NCBI RefSeq assembly: GCF_900105755.1
Contig: NZ_FNTQ01000001.1
Span: 1,922,001 to 1,986,000 of the forward strand
DNA: 64,000 nucleotides
Source of the DNA: Streptomyces sp. Ag109_O5-10
Lineage (GTDB): Bacteria; Actinomycetota; Actinomycetes; Streptomycetales; Streptomycetaceae
Direction of reading: 5' to 3'
Numbering within the stretch: the stretch's first letter is position 1; each line of letters begins with the position of its first letter. Positions 8,691 through 19,500 of this stretch are shown piece by piece. The translations under genes and the position numbers were made by a program. Below the pieces are notes generated by a model. It ran no database searches and was not told where the DNA came from. It saw only the letters and a list, made by a program, of their open reading frames with translations.

Positions 8691-9004
8691 CAGCGTCTCG
8701 GCGTCTCGCCGAACAGGTCCACCGCCTGGCGTACCTCCGTCAGGCCCCGGGACAGGGCGCTCATCGAGCCGATCGCGCCCGCGATCAGTAACAGGGAGCG
8801 GCGCAGGCGGGGGATCTCCGGCATGCCGCCCGTGGCCATCGCGGCCAGGGCCGCCAGCTCGTCCTCGGCTATCGCGCGGTCCGGGAACTCGGCCGGATGC
8901 GCGGCCAGTTCACGGCGCAGCCGGGAGACCGCCGTGCGTAGTTCCGTCACCCTCGGATCCTCGTCGCTGCCGGTCACTGGCCTCTGCCCCAAGCTCCGCA
9001 ACAC
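8690..9004 (-). CDS. small hypothetical protein (DUF5955-like)
   Basis: A 104-residue protein from a GTG at 9004 preceded by GGGGGAGAG. It is mostly helical: TELRTAVSRLRRELAAHPAE, then EDELAALAAMATGGMPEIPR, a short hydrophobic helix SLLLIAGAIGSMSALS and an amphipathic end. The pattern matches a small Streptomyces family I believe is DUF5955, of unknown function. Longer in-frame starts exist up to 9409, but they run back through the nucleotidyltransferase promoter and read as shadow sequence. It is convergent with allR. Confidence 0.6.
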   Translation of the reverse strand: MLRSLGQRPVTGSDEDPRVTELRTAVSRLRRELAAHPAEFPDRAIAEDELAALAAMATGGMPEIPRLRRSLLLIAGAIGSMSALSRGLTEVRQAVDLFGETPRR

Positions 9005-9158
9005 AGCTCTCCCCCCTCTCCAGGTGCCCTGAACGATGGTCGGGCGCCCGGCGACGCGGGTCAGTAAACGCCCTCCCGCACGGAAAGCGCTACAGCGCGG
9101 ACCGAATTTCAGCCCTTCGGAACCGGCCGCCCGCTCCGGCGTCGGGTATGCAGGACGC

Positions 9159-9758
9159 ATGACGGACACGCACGACCAGATCGCCGGGCTGTTGCTGGCC
9201 GCCGGCGGTGGCAGAAGGCTCGGCGGGCGGCCCAAGGCGCTGCTGACGCACCGGGGGCGGCCGCTGGTGGAGCACGCGGTCGGGGTGCTGCGGGCGGGCG
9301 GCTGCGGGCCGGTGCACGTGGTCCTGGGGGCCCGCGCGGACGAGGTGCGGGAGCGGGCCGAGCTCGGCGGCTGCGTGGTCGTGGAGAACCCGGACTGGGC
9401 CGAGGGCATGGGGTCCTCGCTGCGGGTGGGGCTGGCGTCGCTCGCCGGGACGGGGGCGCGGGCCGCCCTGGTGTCCCTGGTGGACCAGCCCGGGATCGGG
9501 GGCGCGGCCGTGACGCGGGTGCTCGACGGGTACCGGGACGGGAACTCGCTGGTGTCGGCCGCGTACGACGGGATGCGCGGCCATCCCGTCCTGTTCGGCT
9601 CGGCCCACTGGGCGGGGATCGCCGCGAGCGCGACCGGGGACCGGGGCGCCCGCGCCTACCTCGGAGCCCACGAGGAGGCGATCACGCTCGTCGAGTGCGG
9701 GGACGTGGCCGAGCCGTACGACATCGACACGGAGGCGGACCTGGGCCACCTTGAGTGA
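9159..9758 (+). CDS. MobA/MocA-like nucleotidyltransferase
   Basis: A 199-residue NTP-transferase (GT-A fold). The nucleotide-binding motif is GLLLAAGGGRRLGGRPKALL, followed by the hallmark SLVDQPGIG metal-binding region and a GHPVLFG motif. In other bacteria such proteins attach CMP to molybdopterin for xanthine-dehydrogenase-type enzymes (MocA) or act on related substrates. Lying among purine-catabolic genes fits a MocA-like role, although no xdh genes are in the window. I start at the ATG at 9159, just before the Rossmann-like strand; the frame stays open upstream. Confidence 0.75.
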   Translation: MTDTHDQIAGLLLAAGGGRRLGGRPKALLTHRGRPLVEHAVGVLRAGGCGPVHVVLGARADEVRERAELGGCVVVENPDWAEGMGSSLRVGLASLAGTGARAALVSLVDQPGIGGAAVTRVLDGYRDGNSLVSAAYDGMRGHPVLFGSAHWAGIAASATGDRGARAYLGAHEEAITLVECGDVAEPYDIDTEADLGHLE

Positions 9759-9807
9759 AGGGGATGGCACCGAGCGCCACCTTTGCTCGACCCGGAGAAT
9801 CTCGACG

Positions 9808-9860
9808 TCAACAAACCATTGAACTTCCACGATGAGGAAACTAGTATCCACCGATCAGAA
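9808..9860. promoter_or_regulatory. palindrome cluster before aceB
   Basis: TCAACAAACCATTGA (9808-9822) is followed two bases later by TTCCACGATGAGGAA (9825-9839), six bases, and a weaker ATCCACCGATCAGAA (9846-9860). The last two repeat the 15-6-15 layout of allR, hyi and gcl. The cluster ends 82 bp before the malate synthase ATG. Confidence 0.6.
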
Positions 9861-9942
9861 GCTCCGGTCCCCTGATCGGGTGCGCTTCGCTCTACCCGGA
9901 ACGCCTGGCACCCGGTGCCACCGCTGAAGGAAGTGACAGCTC

Positions 9943-11565
9943 ATGTCCGCACCAGCGCCGTCTCCGCCGGCCATCGTCGACGCCGAGCCCCTGCCCCGGC
10001 AGGAGGAGGTCCTCACCGACGCGGCGCTCGCCTTCGTGGCCGAGCTGCACCGGCGGTTCTCGCCGCGCCGTGCCGAACTCCTCGCCCGCCGCGCCGAGCG
10101 CCGCGCCGAGATCGCCCGTACCTCGACCCTGGACTTCCTCCCGGAGACCGCCGCCGTCCGCGCGGACGACTCCTGGCGGGTGGCCCCCTCCCCCGCGGCG
10201 CTGAACGACCGCCGGGTCGAGATCACCGGTCCCACCGACCGCAAGATGACCATCAACGCCCTCAACTCGGGCGCCCGGATCTGGCTCGCCGACTTCGAGG
10301 ACGCCTCCGCCCCGACCTGGGAGAACGTCGTCCTGGGCCAGCTGAACCTGATCGACGCCTACAGCCGGAACATCGACTTCACGGACCCGGCGAGCGGCAA
10401 GTCGTACGCCCTGCGCCCGGACGAGGAGCTGGCGACGGTCGTCATGCGGCCGCGCGGCTGGCACCTGAACGAGCGGCACGTCGAGGTGGACGGCGAGCAG
10501 GTGCCCGGCGCCTTCGTCGACTTCGGCCTCTACTTCTTCCACAATGCCCAGCGGCTGCTCGACCTCGGCAAGGGACCGTACTTCTACCTCCCGAAAACCG
10601 AGTCGCACCTCGAAGCCCGGCTCTGGAACGACGTGTTCGTCTTCGCCCAGGACTACGTCGGCATCCCGCAGGGCACCGTCCGCGCCACCGTGCTGATCGA
10701 GACGATCACGGCCGCGTACGAGATGGAGGAGATCCTCTACGAACTGCGCGACCACGCCTCGGGGTTGAACGCCGGCCGCTGGGACTACCTGTTCTCCATC
10801 GTGAAGAACTTCCGTGACGGCGGGCCCCGGTTCGTCCTCCCGGACCGCAACGCGGTCACCATGACGGCTCCGTTCATGCGGGCCTACACCGAACTCCTCG
10901 TCCGCACCTGCCACAAGCGCGGCGCGCACGCGATCGGCGGCATGGCGGCCTTCATCCCGTCCCGTCGCGACCCCGAGGTCAACAAGGTCGCCTTCGAGAA
11001 GGTCCGCGCCGACAAGGACCGTGAGGCGAACGACGGTTTCGACGGCTCCTGGGTCGCCCACCCCGACCTGGTCCCGATCGCCATGGAGTCCTTCGACCGG
11101 GTGCTCGGCGACAGGCCCAACCAGAAGGACCGGCTGCGCGAGGACGTCCACGTCGAGGCCGCCGACCTGATCGCGGTCGACTCGCTGGAGGCGAAGCCGA
11201 CCTACGCCGGTCTGGTCAACGCCGTCCAGGTGGGCATCCGTTACATCGAGGCGTGGCTGCGCGGGCTCGGCGCGGTGGCCATCTTCAACCTCATGGAGGA
11301 CGCGGCCACCGCGGAGATCTCGCGCTCGCAGATCTGGCAGTGGATCAACGCGGGTGTCGAGTTCGAGAACGGCGAGAAGGCCACGCCGGAGCTGGCCCGC
11401 AAGATCGCCGCCGAGGAACTCGACGCCGTCCGCGCGGAGATCGGCGACGAGGCCTTCGCGGCCGGCCACTGGCAGCAGGCCCACGACCTGCTGCTCACCG
11501 TCGCCCTCGACGAGAACTACGCGGACTTCCTGACCCTGCCCGCGTACCAGCAGCTGCGCGGCTGA
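9943..11565 (+). CDS. aceB: malate synthase A
   Basis: A 540-residue enzyme that condenses glyoxylate with acetyl-CoA to malate. It has family A length and motifs: [35 protein letters not shown], the glyoxylate/Mg region ([20 protein letters not shown]), [15 protein letters not shown] and the C-terminal region [24 protein letters not shown] (here [20 protein letters not shown]). It carries glyoxylate from allantoin breakdown into the TCA cycle. The promoter holds the same palindromes as allB and allR. It ends one base before the stop of the convergent SelW-like gene. Confidence 0.95.
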   Translation: MSAPAPSPPAIVDAEPLPRQEEVLTDAALAFVAELHRRFSPRRAELLARRAERRAEIARTSTLDFLPETAAVRADDSWRVAPSPAALNDRRVEITGPTDRKMTINALNSGARIWLADFEDASAPTWENVVLGQLNLIDAYSRNIDFTDPASGKSYALRPDEELATVVMRPRGWHLNERHVEVDGEQVPGAFVDFGLYFFHNAQRLLDLGKGPYFYLPKTESHLEARLWNDVFVFAQDYVGIPQGTVRATVLIETITAAYEMEEILYELRDHASGLNAGRWDYLFSIVKNFRDGGPRFVLPDRNAVTMTAPFMRAYTELLVRTCHKRGAHAIGGMAAFIPSRRDPEVNKVAFEKVRADKDREANDGFDGSWVAHPDLVPIAMESFDRVLGDRPNQKDRLREDVHVEAADLIAVDSLEAKPTYAGLVNAVQVGIRYIEAWLRGLGAVAIFNLMEDAATAEISRSQIWQWINAGVEFENGEKATPELARKIAAEELDAVRAEIGDEAFAAGHWQQAHDLLLTVALDENYADFLTLPAYQQLRG

Positions 11566-11566
11566 G

Positions 11567-11854
11567 CTACTCCGGCGCCGGCTTGTCCGAGTGGCCCAGG
11601 GACTTCCCCGGGGCCACTCGGTCGCGTACGGCCTGCTTCACGGCCGTGGGCTCGGGGAACCCCTGTTCGCGCCGGTCCCAGACCACCTCGTCACCGACCC
11701 GTACGACGAAGACGCCGCCCTTGCCCGGCTTCAGCGCCAGCTCCGTCAGCTCGGTCTCGAAGGTGGTCAGCAGCTCCTGCGCCAGCCAGGCCGCCCGCGG
11801 CAGCCAGCGGCACTGGGTGCAGTACTCGATCTCGACCCGTCGGCTGTCATTCAT
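11567..11854 (-). CDS. SelT/SelW/SelH (Rdx) family protein
   Basis: A 95-residue thioredoxin-like protein with the redox motif CTQC in VEIEYCTQCRWLPRAAW (residues about 7-23) and the typical GKGGVFVVRVGDEVVWDRRE segment. It uses Cys where eukaryotic relatives use selenocysteine. The start ATG overlaps the stop of the upstream HipA-like gene (ATGA), so translation is probably coupled. Rdx proteins are thought to act in redox balance; the partner is unknown. Confidence 0.85.
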   Translation of the reverse strand: MNDSRRVEIEYCTQCRWLPRAAWLAQELLTTFETELTELALKPGKGGVFVVRVGDEVVWDRREQGFPEPTAVKQAVRDRVAPGKSLGHSDKPAPE

Positions 11855-12756
11855 CCGAGGTGCACCGACCAATCCTGTTGGGCCGCCGGCTTGCCGTGCA
11901 GGTCGGGGACCTGTTGCAGCCAGGCCGGGCGGCCCCGCCGGGTTCTGGCCGCGCGCGCGGCCTCCTCGGCCGCGAGCTGGTCACGGCCCGGGAAATCGGT
12001 GGGGAGCCACTCGGCGGAGGCCCGCACGCGGGCCAGCAGGTAGCCGATGTAAGCCTCGCGCATCTCCTCGGGCGTCCCGAAGCCGGTGAGCCAGGCGTCC
12101 GGGACCTCGGCGAGGACGTCCCGGAGCAGCTGCTCGGTCACCCTGGGCGCGAGTTCGGCGTCGGCGGCCCGGGTGTCGGGGCCGTACCGCCCGAGGGCGT
12201 GGTGCCGGAAGTCGTACGGCTTCCCGGGGGCCGAGGTGTCCCAGCGGTGGTGGAAGACGAGCGCGGCACCGTGGTCGATGAGCCACAGGCGCGGGGGTGC
12301 GATGCCGAGGGTCGGCCAGACCATGAGGTTGGAGCTGTGCACCGTACGGTCCACGTTGACGGTGAGGGCGTCCAGCCAGACGACGCGGCCGGCCTCCAGT
12401 GGGTCCACCGGGAAGACCTCGGCGACCTCGGGGGTGAAGTCCTCCGCGCCGGGCAGGAAGTCCATCCCGAGGTTCACCCCGCCACTGGCCGCGTGCAGGT
12501 CGCGCACCTCCTGGTGCGGCTCGTCCCCGGCGATCACCGGGTCGAAGTGCACCAGGACCAGCTCAGGGAACCGCAGCCCGAGCGCCCGCGCCAGCTCCCC
12601 CACGATCACCTCGGCGACCAGCGCCTTGCGCCCCTGCGCGGACCCGGTGAACTTCACGACGTACGTCCCCAGGTCGTCGGCCTCGACGATGCCGGGCACG
12701 GAGCCGCCGGTGTGCAGGGGCGCGACATAGCGGGTTGCGGTGACCTCTCTCAGCAT
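11851..12756 (-). CDS. HipA-like kinase family protein
   Basis: A 301-residue single-chain protein with a degenerate kinase core. TYVVKFTGSAQGRKALVAE is the nucleotide-binding strand and lysine; WLDALTVNVDRTVHSSNLMV holds the catalytic Asp and metal-binding Asn (D-R-T-x4-N); LWLIDHGAALVF replaces the DFG loop. It lacks a HipB partner, so a classical toxin-antitoxin pair is not indicated. It is coupled by ATGA overlap to a SelW-like protein. Target unknown. Confidence 0.75.
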   Translation of the reverse strand: MLREVTATRYVAPLHTGGSVPGIVEADDLGTYVVKFTGSAQGRKALVAEVIVGELARALGLRFPELVLVHFDPVIAGDEPHQEVRDLHAASGGVNLGMDFLPGAEDFTPEVAEVFPVDPLEAGRVVWLDALTVNVDRTVHSSNLMVWPTLGIAPPRLWLIDHGAALVFHHRWDTSAPGKPYDFRHHALGRYGPDTRAADAELAPRVTEQLLRDVLAEVPDAWLTGFGTPEEMREAYIGYLLARVRASAEWLPTDFPGRDQLAAEEAARAARTRRGRPAWLQQVPDLHGKPAAQQDWSVHLG

Positions 12757-12825
12757 TCTGACGGGCCACCCACTTCATTGACCTTGCAATCCATGGCCTG
12801 CCCCGGAGGCGCGCAGCGGTGAGAA

Positions 12826-12978
12826 CTGCCCCCCGTCAGTCCCCGCAGAATCTGGAGAGTGTCGACCGGCATGCAGACCTCCTCGCCTCTCCAGCAGTCC
12901 GTCCACGGCCTTCCGCCCCTTGGCGCCGGCCTCCGGTATGAAGTGAACATAGTAACCGAGGGTGATCGCCACCGTGCA
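12826..12978 (-). pseudogene. C-terminal scrap of a tyrosine recombinase/integrase
   Basis: On the minus strand the sequence reads TVAITLGYYVHFIPEAGAKG then RKAVDGLLERRG, which resembles the segment with the catalytic Tyr at the end of tyrosine integrases (T-x-x-x-Y-x-H-x-x-P). An in-frame stop precedes it at once, so the catalytic Arg and His boxes are gone. It lies between the HipA-like gene and the toxin island, within 240 bp of the island's last gene. The remainder of 12757-13217 shows no gene. Confidence 0.45.
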
Positions 12979-13217
12979 CTCTCACGACTGACTTTCAGGC
13001 CCCCAGCACATTCGATGCACAGGTGTTCCGTAGCGCCGTGTCAGCGGTGCCGGCGGGAGAAGTCGGCCCCGCCGACACGGCGGGAGTTCGCAGCGGCGGT
13101 CACCCTCGCGGGCGACGATGAGCGGGGTGCCTCACTCGGAAATATCTTGGCTCAGCCACCGAAAGACCCACTCTTGTACGTCACCACTCGGCCTTCACGA
13201 AATGGGTGACCGTACGA

Positions 13218-13526
13218 CTAAAGCGGAAAATCACATTTCCATGGAACATCCAGCTCTTCGGGGTCGGCACCCGCCCGGATGACCGACTCGTCAACATCGT
13301 CGATCGACGAGACGACCTCGTCATGGACGATCGACATGTTCCCGTCATAGATGTCATTGCCGTCGGCCAACAGGTCACGAAGAACTTCGAATGCACGAAC
13401 TCTGAATTCTCCGGATCGAAGCGGTATAACCCAGATCCACGACTCGCTCTCTGCGGAGCTGGGCGCCCTGCGAGCAGCGATCTCCGATTTGGACATGAGA
13501 AGCCGGTTCATCGCCTGAATCTGCAT
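13218..13526 (-). CDS. candidate immunity protein for the Hint/RHS toxin
   Basis: A 102-residue acidic protein starting at an ATG one base after the RHS toxin stop codon. It contains SESWIWVIPLRSGEFRVRAF, then a very acidic second half (DLLADGNDIYDGN, VSSIDDVDESVIRAGADPEE). It has no signal peptide, as expected for a cytoplasmic immunity protein. Polymorphic toxins of this kind are almost always followed directly by their immunity gene; function is inferred from that position. Base composition here is visibly less GC-rich than in the flanking chromosome. I recognise no family. Confidence 0.65.
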   Translation of the reverse strand: MQIQAMNRLLMSKSEIAARRAPSSAESESWIWVIPLRSGEFRVRAFEVLRDLLADGNDIYDGNMSIVHDEVVSSIDDVDESVIRAGADPEELDVPWKCDFPL

Positions 13527-13527
13527 G

Positions 13528-16500
13528 TCAGGGCTCCCAGAAGATTCGAACGATCGGACCGTCGAAGGTATGGACTTGAAGATGCGGAAGATCCCCGTCA
13601 CGGTTTCCTTCACCGTGCCCAAGGACTCGGCCGTCCTCCCCGAGCTGGTCATCCCAGTGATACGTGCCGCGCTTGGTTCCGAAGTACTGCTTTGTTCCGA
13701 CGCCGTCCATTCCGGATGCGTTCCTGTACCCTTCCCCTTGATACGTCCGAAAGAAGAGTTCTTCCGCTTCAGCACGACTCTTTACCGTGACGCTCGTCGC
13801 GCCATCAGCCAGAGATTTGAACGCTCTGGAAACGCTTCCGCTCGACCACGGAATACAACCACCGGAGTTGTGAACCAGAACCGGTATGTTCCCCGCCAGC
13901 ACATAGTACGTGTGGAGTTGCTGGACGCTGAGGTTGTACATGTCCGCGGCACCGGGGCGGGCAATGACGGCGTCGATGCGTACGTGGTGGTCGGTGACGG
14001 TGTTGAGGACGTGACCGGTCTTGAGTTTGCCGGCGGGGATCCAGGTATGGAGAGTGTCGTCCCAGAAGGGGTGACGGGACGTGGTGTGGAGCGTCGCTTC
14101 GTGACCGTCTGCCCCGCGGATCGTCACATCGACAAGGTCGTCGTCGTGGTGAACCAGGCGGGCTGTGACCTTGCGCGAGCCGCGGTGCTTACCGGTGACA
14201 GGGTCGGCGCTCTCCACCCGGTCACCGGGTTTGATGCTGCCGATGGCTTTTGCCTTCCGGCCCGCCATCAGGACCGGTGTCTGCGGATCGAAGCTGCAGA
14301 GGGGCACACCCTCCTCAGCAGCCTCCTCCGCCAAGCCCCCCTTGGCGAACATTCCCTCAGCCAGATCACCGAGGGACTGGCACAGACTCACAGCCTCGCA
14401 AGGGTTGCTCGGCACATCCTTGATGTCGGCCCAGGTGTGGTAGTACTGCTGGAATCCCTGGCACGAACTGGTCCACAGAAGATCTTCACCGGTGCACCGT
14501 TCCCGGAAGTACAGTTCGACGTTTCTCGCCGGGGAAAGGTCAGAACGGTACGTCCCGTAGTTCACCATCATCTTGATGGTGGGTACCGGATGCGCGCTGT
14601 TGAAGCTCTTCATGAGCTTCATCGGCGGCAGTGTGCCTTCGTCTCCGGGTGCGTCGTAGCTGGTTCCGTCGTAGTCGGGCGACTGGGGATCGTTGTGCGA
14701 CTTGTAGGTCCCGTAGGTGCCGTTGCTGCCGGAGCAAAAGGCGCTCGGGTAGCACGATTCGAGACCGGTCGGGTCCGCTGAGGCGACGGGGTTGTCGGCG
14801 GCGTAGGTGTAGCCGCCGAGTTGCTGGGGGTCGGTGGCCTCCAATACCGGGTCGATGCTGATGAAACGGCCCAGCGTGGGGTCGTACTTGCGGGCGCCGA
14901 CGTCGGTGTAGCCAGTGCTCTTGTCCTGTGGCGAACCCAGATATGAGTGGGTGGGATCGGGCCAGGTGACGGTGTTGGCGCTGCTGCGTGGCTGGCCGTA
15001 GGGGGTGTACTGCTGGCGGGCGACCTGCTGGCTGGTGGTGTCCATCGACAGGGTCGAGGTGCCGTGGGGGTCGTTGAAGAGGTACTTCACTCCGCCACCC
15101 GCGAGGCTGGAGCGGATGGCCACGGGGGCGCCTGCGCCGCCATGGCTGTAGGTGCGGACGGCCCCGAGCAGGGTGTTGGGGGTGACGCTGGTGTTGACGA
15201 CGATCTCGGTGTCGCCGGCGAAGAGCGTGGTCTGGCCGGGGTCGCGGCGGATGAGCTGGTTGCCGTCGGCGTCGTAGAGGTACTTCGTGCTCGTAGGGCT
15301 GGCGCCGGTGGTGTCCACCTGGGCCAGGTGACCTTCGTCGTCCCAGGTCAGGGTCTGGCCTGGGCCGCTGGTGGGGGTGCGGGTGTGCAGGTTGCCGTTC
15401 TCGTCGTAGCCGAAGGCCGTGGGGTTGGTACCGCCGGTCGTGGCGGTGAGCGTGTGGGGCTGGGCGCCGGTGGAGTTGCAGTTGGCGGTACAGCCGTCGG
15501 TGTAGGTGGTGGTGACGGTGCTGCTGGTGGTGCCGATGGCGTGATCGATGCTCTGGTGGCGGTTGCCGATGGCGTCGTAGCTGAAGGTCTGCCAGTACGA
15601 GCCGGGCGCCGTGGTGAGGGTGGTGCTGGTGGGCGGTTTTGCGGTGCAGTTGTCGTTGGCGGTCCAGGCGTCGGTGAGCCGGGCCAGGGCGTCGTAGGTG
15701 AAGCACTGCTGGTCGGTGACGGTGGTGCCGGTCTCCGACTGCTGGTCGGTGATGGAGGTGGGGTTGCCGGAGGCGTCGTAGGCGTACTTGGTGTCATCGA
15801 CCGTCGGGCCGGGCGCCTGGGTCCGGCTGATCACACGGTCCGTCAGCCGGAGGGTCTGGGCGTCGTAGTCGTAGGTGGTCGTGGCCGGGTTGGTCGAGGC
15901 GCCCTGGGTGACCTGGGACAGCGCGCCGAAGTCCGTGTAGACGGTCGAGCCCGCATAGATGGTGGCGCTGCTGCTGGATTCGGTCGGGTTGCCCAGCGCG
16001 TCGTGGGCGTAGGTGATGACCTCGTTGTTGAGTCCCTGGGTGCGCGGATCGCTCTGCGAGGCGAGCAACTGGTCGCGGGGAGTGTAGGTGTAGGTCGTGG
16101 TGTAGGTCGAGGGCAGCGGGGCCTCGGAGTCGGGCAGGGTGATCTTCGTGCCGATCGGCTTGCCGAGGGTGGTGTAGCCGGTGGCGGCGACCGTGTAGCC
16201 GCCGGTTGTGCCCTGGACGTAGCGGGTGGAGGAGGACGGCAGACCGATCCGCAGCGTGTCGTAGGCCCATGAGGCGAACTGGAAGTTGGACTTCGACTTG
16301 TCGGTGGCGGTGAGCTTGCGGCCTAGAAGGTCGTAGGTGTAGTCGAGTTCGACCTGCTTGGCCTCGTCGGTGGTGGACACGAGGTTGCCGGCGTCGTCGT
16401 AGCCATAGCTACTCTTTCCCGCATCCGGGTCGGACTGGCTCCTCTTGCGGCCCAACAGGTCGTAGTCAAACGTCCACACCGCCTTGTCAGGGCCCGTGAC

Positions 16501-19500
16501 CTGGTGCAGCTGGCCCCCGGCCGTATATCCGTAGGTCGTGGCCGAGGGGGTGCCGCCAGTGGCGGTGAAGCCGGCGGCCGCGGACCCGGACACGGTGGGC
16601 GGGGCGCTGTACTGGTCGAGTTCGGTGGTCTGGCCGCGTGCGTCGACGACCTTGGTGGAGGCCACCCCGCCCTTGGGCGGCAGGACGGTGGTCTTGTCTC
16701 CGGTGTAGGCAGTGGTCGTGTTCCAGGTCTTGGACCCGTTGTGTTCCTCGGTGACCAGGTCGGTCCGGCCCTGCCCGTCGTAGTCGGTGACGGTGGTGTC
16801 GGGGACGGTCACCTGGGAGACCGGGATCAGGGTGCTGCGGGGGCTGCCCGAGACGCTGTAGTTGTTGTTGGTGACGACCGTCCAGCCGTGGGAGTCGTAC
16901 TGGGTGTCCGAGACCGCGGTGCTGGAGTTCTCCGCCGTCGCCTGGACCTGCAGGGGCCGCAGCATCGCGTCGTACAGCGTCTCGCTGGTCGAGTAACTGC
17001 CGTTGTCGAGCAGCGTGTTGGCGGCGACAACCGACGGTGCCGACTGGGACATGCTGTAGGTGTAGGTCGTGTTCGCCGGTGCGCTGTTGGCCTTGACCTC
17101 GTTGGGCAGCCACACCCCGATCAGACGGCCGAGCGCGTCGTACGTAAGTGAGGTGAGCAGGCCGGCCGCGTCGGTCTTGGCGGTGGGCAGGGCTCGGGCC
17201 GGGTCCAGGGTGTTGCTCGCGAGCTCGCAGTCCTTGGAGGAAGCGGTGGCCGTGGAGCAGTCCGTGCCGGGCGTGACCTGGGTGATGACCGTGCTGCCGG
17301 TGGGCAGCGCGCCGCTCGCCGGGGTGTAGGAGGTGAACACGGTCCGGGCGAGGCTCTTGCCGTCCGGCGAGGTCGAGTTCGGGGTCCGGGTGACCTTCGC
17401 CGTGCGGCCGTAGGAGTCGTACCTGGTGGCGGTCTGGTCGACGAAGGCGGTCGCACTGGCACCGCTGGCGGCGGATGCCACCTGGACGAGGGTGGCGTCA
17501 CCGGTCTTGGGCAGGGCCGGACTCGTCTGCCCGTCACCGTCGTAGGCGAAGGCGTTGGTGTCGTAGGAGGTGCGGGTGTCGGAGATCAGGGTGCCGCCGG
17601 GGGTGGCACCTGCGGTCGAGCAGTCCTGCGCCGTGGTGATTGTCTCGGCCGGCACCACCACGGTGTCCGTACTACCGGTGAGGTAGCGGGTATAGGTGCA
17701 CTTGGCGACGTTGTCGCCCGCCGTGGGCTCACCGCGGTCGTCGGCCTGCACGGACATGCCCGTGGTCGACTTGCCCAACGCCGTGTTGTAGAAGGTGTCG
17801 GTCTCGGTCTTGCGCCAGCCGTAGGACACGGCCTGGCGGGTCAGCGTCTTGGCGGTGCGGACCATCTGCGCCGTCAGATCCGGCACGCCACTGCGGCCGC
17901 GGGTGGCCGTGGGACCGATGATCGTGGGAACCGTGACGACGGCCTTGTCCAGGCTGCCCGCGGCACTGGTGTAGGTGTCGGTCTCGAAGGTCTGCCCCGC
18001 CAGAGCGTTGTCGTCGGCGACCGAGGTGGCGCCGTCCTGGCTGGTCAGCGCCGGTACCGAGCGGGTCTTGCCGCCGGGCAGTGTGTCGCCGTTCATGCCC
18101 AGGAAGTAGTACGTCTTCGTCAGCGTCTTCTGGTCGTGAACATCGGCGCCGTCCGTCTTGTGGAAGACGGTGGGGTCGCCGGTGGTGACGTCCACTTCCG
18201 GAAAGCCCCGGAACTGGCCCCAGGTACGGTTCTTCGCCTTGACGAGTTCGTTGTCGTCATGGTGCCAGCCGGGGTTGCCCTTGTAGGCGTAGTCCGTCTC
18301 CAGCTTGGGCTGGGTGCCGTCCTGGTAGGAGTTGTTCGGGTCCTCGGTGACGACCGAGGTGACCTTGTACTTGTAGAACCAGTCCATCCACGGCGCGGGC
18401 TGCCCGTCAGGGGTCCAGTACACCGGGAAGCACGACAGCGTGTTGGTGGAGGCGAAGGCCTGGGCAGCCGCGTCCGTGGGGTCGTCCGGGTCGCTGGCCG
18501 GGGCGCTGGAGCAGTTGGGTCGGTCGTAGCTGACCGTTGTCTGCGCGCCGGACTCGCTGGTGACCACCTGAATCCGGTCGTGGTACATCAGCGGCATCTG
18601 CGGGATCGTCCCGACCCGGTTGGGCAGCTGCAGCGGCGGGTCGAAGCTCACCGCCGGAGTCGAGGTGCTGCCGGAGGCTCCGCCCAGGGTGTCCAGGCCG
18701 GTGCGCTGGATGGAGTCCAGCCAGAGCGTGGGGGCGTGGTCGCCGCCGTCGGGGAAGGACTGGGTGAACGTGTACTTGTCGACCTGCTTGGTCGCCCCGC
18801 CCGACTGGATCTGGGTGGTGATCGACGTCAGGCGCTTACGGGACCAGAAGCTCGGGCCGTGGTTGGTGCAGCTGGCGTCCTTGGTGCAGTTCAGGTCGAT
18901 CGGCACGTCCGGCCAGTACGCGGCGTTGGCGGGCGTGAACTGGCTGTCCGCACAGGTGTTGCCCGACGGAGTGCCGGCGATGCACCGCTCCGCGGTGTCG
19001 AAGACGATCTGCTCCGGCGCGGTGGCCGAGTAGATCGTCGAGGAGGTCATGCCGTAGTCGACGCGGGACAAAGTGCCGCTGCGGGTGTACGACACCGCGG
19101 TGTCCTTCATGTCCGCGCCGTAGTAGCCGGTATCCGGCGTGTAGTACCAGGCGGTGGCGTTGCTGTGGGTGTCGACCACGTAGTCCAGGTTGAAGCGGTA
19201 GCCCAGCGTGCAGGAGGTGGCGGCGAAGTCGGTGCTGTCCGGGCAGTCGGACACGCCGCTGTGCGCGTGGTAGACCGGTTCGGTCCACACCGACTTCGTC
19301 TCGTCCTTGCCACTGCTCCAGCCAGGCAGGCGGTTACGGCCGAAGAAGTACTGCACGCCACCTTCGGTGACCTTGAAGTACTCCCCGTTCGCCGTACCGT
19401 TCGTGGCGCCGGTCAGGTCCTCGATCTTGGTCGTGGAGCTGTCGTCGGCGGGGCGGAAGGTCTTGGTCGAGTCGTCGTAGACGATGTCGGTGGACTTGCC

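Noticed and set aside
11851..12756. HipBA-type toxin-antitoxin system
   Set aside because: No HipB-like DNA-binding gene is adjacent, and the neighbour is a SelW-like redox protein.
13181..13396. 71-codon minus-strand frame overlapping the first immunity gene
   Set aside because: It is a shifted frame of the immunity gene with Ser/Arg-rich low-information translation.
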